Origin: Gammaproteobacteria bacterium
GTDB taxonomy: Bacteria > Pseudomonadota > Gammaproteobacteria > Pseudomonadales > Ketobacteraceae
Direction: 5' to 3'
Assembly (NCBI GenBank): GCA_013178375.1
Contig: JABLXQ010000002.1
Location: 1-64,000 of the forward strand
DNA: 64,000 nucleotides
Shown here: positions 1 through 8,236 of the stretch, piece after piece
Layout: each line of letters begins with the position of its first letter
Numbering within the stretch: position 1 is the stretch's first letter
The notes under the pieces: model-generated
What the model was told of the DNA's origin: nothing
The model's database searches: none
What the model saw: the letters and a program-made list of their open reading frames with translations, nothing else
Translations under genes and position numbers: made by a program

Positions 1-866
1 CAACACCGGCTGCAACGCCCGCCTATCCGCTGTTGGCCAGCATCTGCCCAATCGTTTTGCTGGCCAGCGAACTGGGTGATGGCCTGCCGCTGCAGGTGGA
101 CATCCTGCTGCCATCCGGCACCAGCACTCACGATTTTGCCCTCAGTCTGTCGGATCTGGCGCGCGTGCGCGGTGCGCGCCTGCTGCTGTGGCTGGGCCCG
201 GCGGGTGAACCTTATCTGGCGAAAATGATGGCGTCGCAGCGCAACGATCTGCGTTGGGAGGAACTGACGGGCGTCACTCGCCTGCCCTTCCGCTCTGCGC
301 TGCATGATGAAGACGAACACGACGACAAGCACACCGCCCACCACCACACCGGCACCGATCCCCATCTGTGGTGGAGCACGTCCAACGCCATCCTGATGGC
401 CCGTGCACTCGCGCAACGCATCGGCACCGACCAGCCGGACTGGGCGCCCCGTCTGCAGCAAAACCTGCAGGCACTGGAACAGCGGCTGCAGCAGCAGCGC
501 ACGGAACAGCGCCAGCGTCTGGCCACTAACGCCAAACCCTTCCTGCTGGCCCACGACGCGTTTTTCTATCTGGAGGAAGATCTGGGCATTCACTCGGAAG
601 CGGCATTGATGCTCGATCCGGAAAACCGCCCCGGCCTGCAACATCTGGTGGAATTGAAACGGCGGGTGGCGCGGCAGCAGATCCAGTGCGTGCTCACCGG
701 CGCGCTGGTGCCCGACAGCCTGATCGACAAGATCGACACCCGGCCGCCGTTGCTGCGCGTGTCGGTGGATGAACTGGGCTGGGATTTCAATGGCGAGCGT
801 TACAGCGAATGGCTGGCGCTCACCTATGGCAAGCTCGCGGAATGCGTGGGGCTACCTTCCAACTGA
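1..866 (+). CDS. znuA: zinc ABC transporter substrate-binding protein, ZnuA-like (5' partial)
   Basis: Periplasmic metal-binding protein that delivers Zn(II) (less likely Mn) to a ZnuBC-type ABC importer. The frame is already open at the first base, so the signal peptide and true start lie outside; the TTG at 33 is only the first start-like codon inside the window. About 287 residues are visible. Family marks are LLPSGTSTHDFAL near the start (first metal ligand His in the PSGxSxHD context), a His/Asp-rich loop (HDEDEHDDKHTAHHH) typical of zinc rather than manganese binders, DPHLWWS (second His) and LAHDAFFYLEEDLG (third His). The carboxy end GWDFNGERYSEWL is normal for the family. ZnuB, ZnuC and Zur are not in the window. 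Confidence 0.85.
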   Translation, partial: TPAATPAYPLLASICPIVLLASELGDGLPLQVDILLPSGTSTHDFALSLSDLARVRGARLLLWLGPAGEPYLAKMMASQRNDLRWEELTGVTRLPFRSALHDEDEHDDKHTAHHHTGTDPHLWWSTSNAILMARALAQRIGTDQPDWAPRLQQNLQALEQRLQQQRTEQRQRLATNAKPFLLAHDAFFYLEEDLGIHSEAALMLDPENRPGLQHLVELKRRVARQQIQCVLTGALVPDSLIDKIDTRPPLLRVSVDELGWDFNGERYSEWLALTYGKLAECVGLPSN

Positions 867-868
867 AA

Positions 869-1438
869 TCAGCGTGTGATGGGAGCGGCCACCAGCGGCA
901 CTTCCCCTTCCCGGTTGAAACCGATTGACGGCATGTACCACCAGTCCAGCTTCACTTTACCGTCCACTTTGTAGGACAGCGATTTCGGCGCTGACGCCGG
1001 GTTCATCAGCAGTGGCAGCAAGTGGGCTGCAGTGGTGAGCAGGTTCACGTTCAGCCCCAGCCGCATGTCGGCCTCGCCCAGTGCCGGCAGCGTCACGCTT
1101 TTCGCCTGCCGCCCGTCCGCCACTTTCACGCCCTGCAGCGTCAGGTTGTATTCCACGCCGGTCACCGGCAATTCCATGTCATTGGGATTGCGCAGGCGCA
1201 AATCCACGATCAGCTCCAACCCTGACAGATCCAGCCGGCCCAGCTGCACGTTGCGCACCCGCACTTCCGGCGCTTCCAGATTGGCGGTCTTCATCATCGA
1301 GCAGCCCCCCAGCACCAGCGCACTGCCAACGCCCAGCCACTGCAGCAGACGGCGACGGGGCAGCGCGGACGCCAGCGGTTGCTGTTCGGTAGAAACCAGG
1401 GCCATTGAAGAGGAAACGGAATCCGCGCGCAGGGACAT
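869..1438 (-). CDS. LEA2/WHy-domain lipoprotein
   Basis: A 189-residue predicted outer-membrane lipoprotein of the LEA type 2 (water stress and hypersensitive response, WHy) fold. The N-terminus has an arginine-rich stretch (RRRLLQW), a hydrophobic segment and the lipobox LGGC. The rest has the WHy pattern: VRNVQLGRLDLSGLELIVDLRLRNPND, then VEYNLTLQGVKVADG and a closing KVDGKVKLDWW strand. The start at 1438 is preferred over the ATG at 1447 because an AAGGA lies eight bases before it. It converges with the ZnuA-like gene with only 2 bp between stops. LEA2 proteins are linked to desiccation and stress protection and sometimes to lipid transport; no specific role can be read here. Confidence 0.75.
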   Translation of the reverse strand: MSLRADSVSSSMALVSTEQQPLASALPRRRLLQWLGVGSALVLGGCSMMKTANLEAPEVRVRNVQLGRLDLSGLELIVDLRLRNPNDMELPVTGVEYNLTLQGVKVADGRQAKSVTLPALGEADMRLGLNVNLLTTAAHLLPLLMNPASAPKSLSYKVDGKVKLDWWYMPSIGFNREGEVPLVAAPITR

Positions 1439-1519
1439 GATGGACATCCTTGAAGGAAGTGAAAGGCAGATGTTCTTGCAGCAGAGGATAGAGCAAAGCC
1501 GGCGGCGGGAAAACCGCGC

Positions 1520-2047
1520 TCAGTCCCGCTGGCGTTTCAGGCGGTTGTTGTTGTCGCGGCTTTGCCGGATCAGTTCGTCGCCGCTCTGCCTGTCACCGCC
1601 GGATTTCAACAACCGGTCATACAGCACGATGTTGACGCTGGCCGCCAGATTCAGGCAACCCCGCGTGGGAATGTAGATCACATCGCGGCAGCCGTTCACC
1701 AGATCCTGGCTCAGCGATCCATCCTCCGGCCCGAACAGATAAAACGCGCGCGGCGGATGCGTGTAATCCGTCAGCGACGTGGCGCCTTCCACCAGTTCCA
1801 CCGCTACCGGCACCGCATCGTCCGGCAGCGCAGCCAGCAGCTGTTCAGTCCAGGTCAGCGGAATGGTTTCGTGATGATCCTTGGTGTCGGTGATGAACTT
1901 GCGGGCGTGGTTGAAGCGCTCGCCCGAATAGAAGATGCCGCTCACACCGAAACAGCCGGCCGCGCGCATCACGTGGCCCACGTTGGTGGGGGATTTGGGA
2001 TTGACCAATGCAATCCAGGCCGCAGCCTGCAGGTCTGAGTTCACCAC
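1520..2047 (-). CDS. SPOUT-class (TrmH/SpoU family) RNA methyltransferase
   Basis: Probable S-adenosylmethionine-dependent 2'-O-methyltransferase acting on tRNA or rRNA, 175 residues, consisting only of the trefoil-knot domain. The three SpoU motifs are visible: motif 1 NPKSPTNVGHVMRAA (Asn and Arg of the active site), motif 2 YLFGPEDGSLS, and motif 3 YIPTRGCLNLAASVNIVLYD, the knot that binds SAM. It starts at GTG, with a second in-frame GTG next to it, behind AGGAG. It is shorter than TrmH and lacks an added RNA-binding domain, as in TrmL-like enzymes. Which nucleotide is modified cannot be decided from sequence alone. Confidence 0.85.
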   Translation of the reverse strand: MVNSDLQAAAWIALVNPKSPTNVGHVMRAAGCFGVSGIFYSGERFNHARKFITDTKDHHETIPLTWTEQLLAALPDDAVPVAVELVEGATSLTDYTHPPRAFYLFGPEDGSLSQDLVNGCRDVIYIPTRGCLNLAASVNIVLYDRLLKSGGDRQSGDELIRQSRDNNNRLKRQRD

Positions 2048-2091
2048 TTCACTCCTGTGTCCGGGAGGAAGATGATACCCGCCTGCGCCGT

Positions 2092-3762
2092 TCAGCGCAG
2101 GGAAAACCGGCTCAACTGCCCGGTAATCGTATTGGCCATGCCCGCCAGTTCCTGCGCCGACGCGCTGGCATTGCGGGCCTGCGCCGCCTGCTGCTGGGCG
2201 CGCTGGGCGATGTGGCTCACGTCCTGGGCCAGGGTCTGGGTGGCCTGGTTCTGCTGCGACAGCGCGGTGGCCACAGTTTGCGAATACTGCTCCAGTTCCT
2301 GGGCCCCCTGCTGCAGGTTGTCGATGGACTGGCTGGCCTGCTCCATGCTCTGCAGGCCCTGGTTCGACAGCCGCACGCCATCCTCCACCGAACCCACGAT
2401 CAGGTTCACTTCATCGCGGATGCGCGCGACGATGTTGTCGATTTCATGGGTGGACTGCCGGGTGCGGGCCGACAGGCTGCGCACTTCGTCCGCCACCACC
2501 GCGAAACCACGGCCGGATTCCCCCGCCCGCGCCGCCTCGATCGCCGCGTTCAGGGCCAGCAGGTTGGTCTGCTCCGCCACATCCTTGATGGTGAGGGTGA
2601 TGGATTCGATGCGCTTGGAGTTGTCGCTCAGGCGCTGCACGTTCTCGGACAGCTTCTGCACGAAGTCGCATAGCCGTTGCAGCACCTGGCCGCACTGCTG
2701 CACCATCTGGCGGCCGGCGTCGGACTCGCGGGCGGCACCGCGGGCCAGGCTCAGTTGCTGGGAGGAATTGCGCGACAGCTGGTCGATGCTCACCGACAGC
2801 TCCTCGACGGCGGCGGCCATGGTGCGGGCGTCGTCCTGCTGTACCTGTGCATCCTGCTCGCCGCGTTTGGCATCCTTTTGCAGGCCGCCGGCGGACTGGT
2901 CCAGCGCCACCGCCATGTCGGCGAAGGAACCCAGCAGCTGGCGCAGCTGATTGCGCATGGTCAGCGCCTGTCCCAGCACGCTGTGTTCGGGGGTGTGTTC
3001 CAGTTGCAGGCCGCGCCCGGAAAAATCCCCTTGCGCGACCTTCTGCAGCACTTGCTCCACCTGCACCGGCTCACCGCCGAAACGCCGGCGCAGGCCCTGC
3101 AGGATCACCATCACCACCGCCGATACCAGCAGCGTCGACACTACCAGAATCGCCAGCAGTATGGATTCGAACTGATCCACCGCGCTTCGTGTCTGCTGCT
3201 CGATGGCGGCCTGTTCCGCCAGGGAATCTGCCACCAGTTTGTCCACGGCCTTGCGGTGGACGCCGTAAAGTTCATCCAGGCGGTTGAAGGCGATTTTGGC
3301 ATCCGACAGCTGGCCTTTCTGCAACGGTGGCAGAAACTCGGCATGCAGCACCTGGTAGTACTCCTCCGCCGGCTTGAACACGGATTCGGTAATCTGCTCT
3401 TTCAGCTCCGGTGGCAGGATGGTGTCCTCCAGCCAGAAGTCGTGGCGGGCGCGGAATTCTTTCTCCACCCGCTGCAGATTCTCCAGCCAGGCCTGCTGCT
3501 TGGCCTTGTTACGGGTAGCCAGAATCTGCAGCACGCTCAGGTGACTTTCGATGATGTATTCCGGGGGTGGCAGGATGTCGGCCACCAGATCCTTCACCAG
3601 CACGATTTTCTGGTAGGTGGTGCCGTTCACCTTAACGCCCTCCAGCAGGCGCTGCGACAGGAAGGCAAAGCCCGCCATGCCGACGATGAAACAGATGACG
3701 AGAAAGCGGCCGGCCTTGGCCAGTGACCAGTTACTGACGTGAGAAACCAGGCCTGACAGCAT
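2092..3762 (-). CDS. methyl-accepting chemotaxis protein
   Basis: Membrane chemoreceptor of 556 residues. Order: short cytoplasmic N-terminus, first transmembrane helix (about 17-36), a helical periplasmic sensor of about 165 residues containing [14 protein letters not shown], a second transmembrane helix ([20 protein letters not shown]), a HAMP-like linker, then the long cytoplasmic coiled coil. The hairpin tip is diagnostic: [19 protein letters not shown] followed by [18 protein letters not shown]. The start at 3762 is chosen over the 62-residue-longer frame because a GGAG precedes it and the first transmembrane helix then sits properly at the N-terminus. No C-terminal CheR-docking pentapeptide is seen. 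No che genes are nearby, so it would feed a distant pathway. The ligand is unknown. Confidence 0.92.
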   Translation of the reverse strand: MLSGLVSHVSNWSLAKAGRFLVICFIVGMAGFAFLSQRLLEGVKVNGTTYQKIVLVKDLVADILPPPEYIIESHLSVLQILATRNKAKQQAWLENLQRVEKEFRARHDFWLEDTILPPELKEQITESVFKPAEEYYQVLHAEFLPPLQKGQLSDAKIAFNRLDELYGVHRKAVDKLVADSLAEQAAIEQQTRSAVDQFESILLAILVVSTLLVSAVVMVILQGLRRRFGGEPVQVEQVLQKVAQGDFSGRGLQLEHTPEHSVLGQALTMRNQLRQLLGSFADMAVALDQSAGGLQKDAKRGEQDAQVQQDDARTMAAAVEELSVSIDQLSRNSSQQLSLARGAARESDAGRQMVQQCGQVLQRLCDFVQKLSENVQRLSDNSKRIESITLTIKDVAEQTNLLALNAAIEAARAGESGRGFAVVADEVRSLSARTRQSTHEIDNIVARIRDEVNLIVGSVEDGVRLSNQGLQSMEQASQSIDNLQQGAQELEQYSQTVATALSQQNQATQTLAQDVSHIAQRAQQQAAQARNASASAQELAGMANTITGQLSRFSLR

Positions 3763-3877
3763 GCTGTGCTCCGATAGGATTTTTGTTTTGGGATAGACCA
3801 GGGGCGCTCCTTCAGTGTAGATGGCGTGTTTCAACCTGCAATTACGACGGCTTGTTGGCGGTGGGGGGGTGCGCCCC

Positions 3878-5287
3878 TCACATCCAGCCCGCCTTCCAGC
3901 TGCGATACTCCCCCGGCCGCAACCGGTACCTTGCAATATTTCCCTCATGCAATCCCATCAGCTCCGTCTCCACCACTTCCACGAATCGCCCAAACTCATG
4001 GGCCGGCACAATTCCCCCGGCCCGCTCCCGGATCAGCGTCGTGGCCTGTTGCTTGTTCTTGCCACCCTTCACCACCGCGCTCACCAGCCCGGCAATGTCT
4101 GCCTTGTGCCGCATCCGGAACAGATCCGGTTGCCCCAGCGACTGCTGCACCGCCGAATACCGCGCGCATGACCGTTCATAGGCCCACACAAACACATCGC
4201 GCAGCAATTCAATCCGGTTGAGTTCGTACAAACCTCGCATCGCCTCGACGTAGGCCTGTTCCGGCACATCCACAAACGACAGCGGGCTCAGGTTGTCGCG
4301 GATCAGCGGAATATTGGCCGCCAGTCGCGATACCCGCTTGTTCACATCCTCGAACGGTTGCAGGTACGGCAGATGCACCATCGCGAAAAATGCCTGCTCG
4401 AACGGATCGGCAATCGCGGTGGCTGATTCCAGAATCTGCGTAAAACATTCCCCGATCAGTTGCGGCACTTCCAGCGGGTGATAAACCGTGCCACCGATGC
4501 CCACCGGAATGGTGCGCAGGCGACCGCAGGCCAGCGGGTCGGCCAGCAGGTTTTCCGCCAGCAGCGCGTGCAGGTTGAGAATGGTGTAGCGGTTGAAACC
4601 CACGTCATCGACCTGCTCCACCAGCAGTTCGATGGCCGCCTTGTGGTTCAGAATCATCTGGGTTTCCAGCGCGTTCCTGCCCTCGGCGGCGGCACCGGCC
4701 TGCAGCAGGCGTTCGGTCTCCAGCAGGGAATAGGTGTTTCCTTCCAGGCGGCTGGAGTTCCAGGACAGATCGATCAGCAGCCGCTGCAGGATGTGGCGCG
4801 CATAGGTGCCGGCAGGGCGCTGCGGTTGCTGGGGCGTACCCATTGCTGCCAGTTGCGCGCGGGTATGTGTTGGCAGGTAAAACGTTTCATTGGGGCGATA
4901 GGCGTCGAGAAAGGCGCGCTGGTAGCCCACCGGCCGACGCTGTTGCAGCGGCGCGCGGATGGCGGTGCGGACGGCCAGTCCGTCGGTTGACAGCGGGGGG
5001 TAGAAATCACTTTCCGCCACGCCCATGGCGGTCTGGGCCACTGTCCTGTCAGGTGACAGTGGCGGATAGGAAGGGTCGGGTGCCAAACGATATCGGGTGG
5101 CGCGGCCACGTCCTTCGCATGTCAACCGGTTCTCATTGACCAGCAGGGCCAGACGCCGTTGCAGGGTGCGGTGCGACAAGCGGTTGGCCAGCGTGCTGTT
5201 GATTTGCTCGACAGATGCCCCCGCGGGAAAAGCGGTGAGGGCGTCGAGCACGATTTGCAGTTCCAGGGGAGTGATCTGTTTTGGCAT
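3878..5287 (-). CDS. Fic family protein with N-terminal winged helix and degenerate Fic motif
   Basis: A 469-residue Fic-domain protein. Residues 1-67 look like a winged helix ([22 protein letters not shown]), so the protein may bind DNA. Residues about 170-450 form the Fic core with a class II N-terminal inhibitory helix motif (SSRLEGN, residues 178-184). The catalytic loop, normally HPFxxGNGRxxR, reads [12 protein letters not shown] (310-321): the His is Gln and both Gly are replaced (Val315, Lys317), while Phe, Asp, Asn and both Arg remain. Either this subfamily uses a different chemistry or it is regulatory. Three copies of TGGCGCGA, one inverted, lie just upstream, which suggests autoregulation. 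It starts at ATG 5287; the longer open frame runs through those repeats and is unlikely. Confidence 0.85.
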   Translation of the reverse strand: MPKQITPLELQIVLDALTAFPAGASVEQINSTLANRLSHRTLQRRLALLVNENRLTCEGRGRATRYRLAPDPSYPPLSPDRTVAQTAMGVAESDFYPPLSTDGLAVRTAIRAPLQQRRPVGYQRAFLDAYRPNETFYLPTHTRAQLAAMGTPQQPQRPAGTYARHILQRLLIDLSWNSSRLEGNTYSLLETERLLQAGAAAEGRNALETQMILNHKAAIELLVEQVDDVGFNRYTILNLHALLAENLLADPLACGRLRTIPVGIGGTVYHPLEVPQLIGECFTQILESATAIADPFEQAFFAMVHLPYLQPFEDVNKRVSRLAANIPLIRDNLSPLSFVDVPEQAYVEAMRGLYELNRIELLRDVFVWAYERSCARYSAVQQSLGQPDLFRMRHKADIAGLVSAVVKGGKNKQQATTLIRERAGGIVPAHEFGRFVEVVETELMGLHEGNIARYRLRPGEYRSWKAGWM

Positions 5288-5300
5288 GATTGAGATATTA

Positions 5301-5348
5301 TGGCGCGATTTTGCAACTCGCGCCATTTTACCGGTTTTAATGGCGCGA
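5301..5348. promoter_or_regulatory. triple TGGCGCGA half-site operator upstream of the fic gene
   Basis: TGGCGCGA occurs at 5301-5308, its exact reverse complement TCGCGCCA at 5318-5325, and TGGCGCGA again at 5341-5348. The three half-sites fill the 14-61 bases upstream of the Fic start codon, where a promoter must lie. The surrounding bases are AT-rich, so the GC-rich octamers stand out. Binding by the Fic protein's own winged helix is an inference. Confidence 0.6.
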
Positions 5349-5468
5349 AAAAAACGATCAGGCAGCGGCTGCTTCGTGACATCAAGTCCGGATTCCCCAA
5401 CACTGAAATTATCCCGTTTCTGGCGTGAGCATGCACGGCAGGTACCTGAGCGGTTACAATGCCCCGCT

Positions 5469-6164
5469 ATGACCGAAACCGAACCCCAGCGCCTGTCCAA
5501 ATGTGTCACCCGCCAGTTCAACTGTTCCCGCCGCGAGGCCGAGCTGCTGATCGAGGGCGGCTGGGTGCTGGTGGACGGCGCAGTGGTGGAAGAACCCCAG
5601 TTCAAGGTGCTGGAGCAGACCATCACCCTGCATCCGGACGCGGTGGCCGAGCCGGTGGAGCCTGCCACCATCCTGCTGCACAAGCCCGCCGGGCTTGAAA
5701 CCGGCAGTCGCGGGCTGCTTCAGCTGATCAGTCCGGCCTCCCGTGCGGAGGACGATGCGTCCCGCGTCCGTCCCCTGAAAAAGCATTTTTCCCACCTGAA
5801 ACTGCTGCTGCCGCTGGAAGACACGGCCAGTGGCCTGCAGGTGCTGACCCAGGATTACCGGGTGGAGCGCAAGCTGGGGGAAGAAGGTAACCGCATCGAG
5901 CAGGAGTGGATTGTCGAGGTGGCAGGCAGTATCGTGGTGGATGGCCTGGCCCTGCTGAACCAGCCATCGGTCAAGGTCAGCTGGCAGAATGAAACCCGCC
6001 TGCGGTTTGCGCTGAAAAACCCGCAGCCGGGGCAGATTGCGAACATGTGCGCCAGCGTCGGCCTGACCGTGCTGGCGCTGAAACGCATCCGGGTCGGCCG
6101 TATTTCCATGGCCGGCCTGCAACCGGGGCAATGGCGTTACCTGCCGGCCCACGAACGTTTTTGA
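5469..6164 (+). CDS. RsuA/RluF-family pseudouridine synthase-like protein, catalytic Asp position altered
   Basis: A 231-residue protein of the RsuA/RluB/E/F family, which isomerises uridine in rRNA. Residues 8-55 form an S4 RNA-binding domain (RLSKCVTRQFNCSRREAELL). The rest matches the synthase fold, with LLHKPAGLET, the region LPLEDTASGLQVLTQDY and the closing RIRVGRISMAGLQPGQWRYL. In active enzymes the loop reads GRLDxxTxGL; here the aligned residues are LPLEDTASGL, so the catalytic Asp position holds Glu117 with Asp118 beside it. Pseudomonas relatives, as I recall them, also look degenerate here. It may bind RNA without modifying it. Translation starts at ATG 5469, divergent from the fic gene. 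Confidence 0.82.
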   Translation: MTETEPQRLSKCVTRQFNCSRREAELLIEGGWVLVDGAVVEEPQFKVLEQTITLHPDAVAEPVEPATILLHKPAGLETGSRGLLQLISPASRAEDDASRVRPLKKHFSHLKLLLPLEDTASGLQVLTQDYRVERKLGEEGNRIEQEWIVEVAGSIVVDGLALLNQPSVKVSWQNETRLRFALKNPQPGQIANMCASVGLTVLALKRIRVGRISMAGLQPGQWRYLPAHERF

Positions 6165-6239
6165 ACGCGCCACTTGGCCATCGCCCGATAGCGTCGGGCC
6201 TTGCGCTTGTTTTCCACACTTCACCCATCAGGATCGATC

Positions 6240-6404
6240 ATGGCCAAGGTCAATTACAATTTCGAAAAACGACAGAAAGAAATCGCGCGGAAAAAGAAAC
6301 AGGAACAGAAGCTGGCGGAAAAGCGTCAGCGCAAGGCGGATGCTGAACCCGATCAGCCTGCCGCAGAGGCGGACGCCACATCGCCACCGCCTGCGGATGT
6401 CTGA
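6240..6404 (+). CDS. small conserved basic protein (54 aa)
   Basis: A 54-residue, highly charged protein that begins MAKVNYNFEKRQKE, followed by a Lys-rich helix (IARKKKQEQKLAEKRQRK) and an acidic/Pro-rich tail. I recognise this N-terminus as a small conserved hypothetical family in Pseudomonas-like bacteria with no assigned function. The composition suggests nucleic-acid or ribosome contact, but that is only inference. It has a good AGGA seven bases before the ATG. Its TGA overlaps the start of the downstream oxygenase by 8 bp, so the two are probably translationally coupled. Confidence 0.75.
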   Translation: MAKVNYNFEKRQKEIARKKKQEQKLAEKRQRKADAEPDQPAAEADATSPPPADV

Positions 6405-7002
6405 GACGGCCTTTGCTTCGTTGGCGGAGGATCTGTTCCGGCAGCACTATGCGGTGCTGCCGGATTTTTTCAGCCCGGCGCAGATTCGCGCCTGGCACGA
6501 TGATGCCGCCGCGACATCCCGGCAGGGACTGTTCCGGGCGGCGGCAGTCGGGCGCAACGCAGACCGGCTTCGCGACACCTCCATTCGTGGCGACACGATT
6601 CACTGGCTGGAACCGGACACGCTGATTCCGGCGCAACAGGCCTATCTGGCATTCCTGGAATCGTTGCGGCTGCGGCTGAATGAGCAGTTCATGCTGGGCC
6701 TGTTTGCGGCGGAGTGCCATTACGCACATTACGTGGCCGGCAGCTTCTATAAAAAACATCTGGATCGCCATCAGGACAGCCGTGACAGGGTGGTCAGCGT
6801 GATCTGCTATCTGAATGACGACTGGCAGGCGCAGGATGGCGGCCAGTTACGTCTTTATCTGGACGATAAAACCCTGGATGTGCAGCCGCTGGCAGGAACG
6901 CTGGTGTGCTTTTTCTCGGAGCGGATTCCCCATGAGGTGCTGGTGGTCAAGCGCGAGCGCCTCAGCCTGACCGGGTGGCTGCGGGTGCGGCCGGTGCATT
7001 GA
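6397..7002 (+). CDS. 2-oxoglutarate/Fe(II)-dependent prolyl hydroxylase-like oxygenase
   Basis: A 201-residue dioxygenase of the PHD/EGLN-like (SM-20-related) group. The metal triad is visible: His121 and Asp123 in KKHLDRH, and His179 in RIPHEV. Arg188 (ERLSLTGW) would bind the 2-oxoglutarate carboxylate. The segment HYAHYVAGSFYKKHLD is typical of bacterial prolyl hydroxylase domain proteins; a Pseudomonas member hydroxylates EF-Tu, but a ribosomal or elongation-factor target here is only inferred. The ATG at 6397 overlaps the stop of the preceding 54-residue gene, indicating coupled translation. Confidence 0.8.
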   Translation: MSETAFASLAEDLFRQHYAVLPDFFSPAQIRAWHDDAAATSRQGLFRAAAVGRNADRLRDTSIRGDTIHWLEPDTLIPAQQAYLAFLESLRLRLNEQFMLGLFAAECHYAHYVAGSFYKKHLDRHQDSRDRVVSVICYLNDDWQAQDGGQLRLYLDDKTLDVQPLAGTLVCFFSERIPHEVLVVKRERLSLTGWLRVRPVH

Positions 7003-7030
7003 CTGAGTCATAGAACAAGAGGTGGTAGAC

Positions 7031-8221
7031 GTGACAGACCGATCCTACATAGCGCCGCTGGATGGCATCCGGGGACTGGCGATTTTGCTGGTGCTGGGGC
7101 ATCAGGGCGCGTTTGCCAGCGCCATCGATGGCGACATGCTGCTGGGCGGACTCCTGATGCGGGTGCTGGATGCGGGTTGGGTGGGGGTTCAGCTGTTCTT
7201 TGTGCTGTCCGGTTTTCTGATCACCGGCATTCTGGTGGATGCCAAAGGCGCCAATATCGTCCGGTCCTTCAAGCACTTTTACCTGCGCCGTGCCGTGCGC
7301 ATCTTTCCGGTTTACTACGTGACGCTGGTGGTGCTCTTCATCGCCGCCGCATTGATTACGGACGGGCCGGACTGGCTGGAAAATACCTACGATCACGACA
7401 TTTGGTTCCTGCTGTACCTGAACAACTGGATTACGCCGTTTGCCGATGAGTTGCTGGGCCATTTCTGGTCGCTGGCGGTGGAGGAACAGTTTTATCTGCT
7501 GTGGCCGCTGGTGGTGTTTACCGTCAACCGTAAAGCGCTGGTGTGGGTTTGCCTCGGGCTTATCCTGTTTTCACCGGCGTTCCGTTTTTATCTCACCCTG
7601 GTGGATGTGGAGCATTACAAGCTGACCGCCTATGTCTGGACGCCGGCGCGGCTGGATGCACTGGCGATGGGCGCGTTGCTGGCGCTGGCGGTAAGGTCCG
7701 GCACACCGTTATTCAAATCCGGCAAATTGATGCTGACGTTGGGGATGGTTGCGGCGGTCTACATTGCGGTCGCCTTGGCCACGCAATACCGCTTTGTGCC
7801 GGTATCAACAGGCTGGCCCATTCTGAACCAGACGTTGTGCGCCCTTCTGTTTGTGGTGCTGATTTATTTCTGTCTGGACCTGAAGGGCAACCAGAATCCG
7901 CTGACGACGATGCTGAAATCCGCGCTGTCAGGCCAGGTGATCCGCTCCATCGGCAAATACAGTTATGCGATCTACGTGTTTCACCTGCCGGTGTCGCTGC
8001 TGCTGCGGGCGCATGTGCATCCCCATATTGAGGCGCATGTCGGGAACTTCAGTATTTCCGGCATCAGCCTGCTGTTCGTGGTGGAGGCCGGCCTGCTGCT
8101 GGCGGTGACCTATCTGCTGGCGCGGATTAGCTGGTTGCTGGTGGAAAAGCCGTTCCTGGAGCTGAAGCACCGCTGGCCCATGACGGAGCGGCCGGCAGTG
8201 CCTGCAGGTGTGCCGGCCTGA
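7031..8221 (+). CDS. membrane acyltransferase, acyltransferase-3 family
   Basis: Integral membrane acyltransferase of 396 residues, related to OafA/NodX proteins that O-acetylate or O-acylate sugars of LPS or other surface glycans. It has about ten hydrophobic helices. Family signatures: IAPLDGIRGLAILLVLGHQG at the N-terminus, HFYLRRAVRIFPVYYV (membrane-edge arginines) and FWSLAVEEQFYLLWPL. The C-terminal LVEKPFLEL is also standard. The GTG at 7031 is preferred because AGAGGTG sits six bases upstream; GTG 7022 would overlap that site. There is no SGNH esterase domain attached. It converges with the aminoacyl-carrier operon, 15 bp from its last gene, but no functional link is shown. Confidence 0.88.
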   Translation: MTDRSYIAPLDGIRGLAILLVLGHQGAFASAIDGDMLLGGLLMRVLDAGWVGVQLFFVLSGFLITGILVDAKGANIVRSFKHFYLRRAVRIFPVYYVTLVVLFIAAALITDGPDWLENTYDHDIWFLLYLNNWITPFADELLGHFWSLAVEEQFYLLWPLVVFTVNRKALVWVCLGLILFSPAFRFYLTLVDVEHYKLTAYVWTPARLDALAMGALLALAVRSGTPLFKSGKLMLTLGMVAAVYIAVALATQYRFVPVSTGWPILNQTLCALLFVVLIYFCLDLKGNQNPLTTMLKSALSGQVIRSIGKYSYAIYVFHLPVSLLLRAHVHPHIEAHVGNFSISGISLLFVVEAGLLLAVTYLLARISWLLVEKPFLELKHRWPMTERPAVPAGVPA

Positions 8222-8236
8222 AATCCGTTGCAGCGT

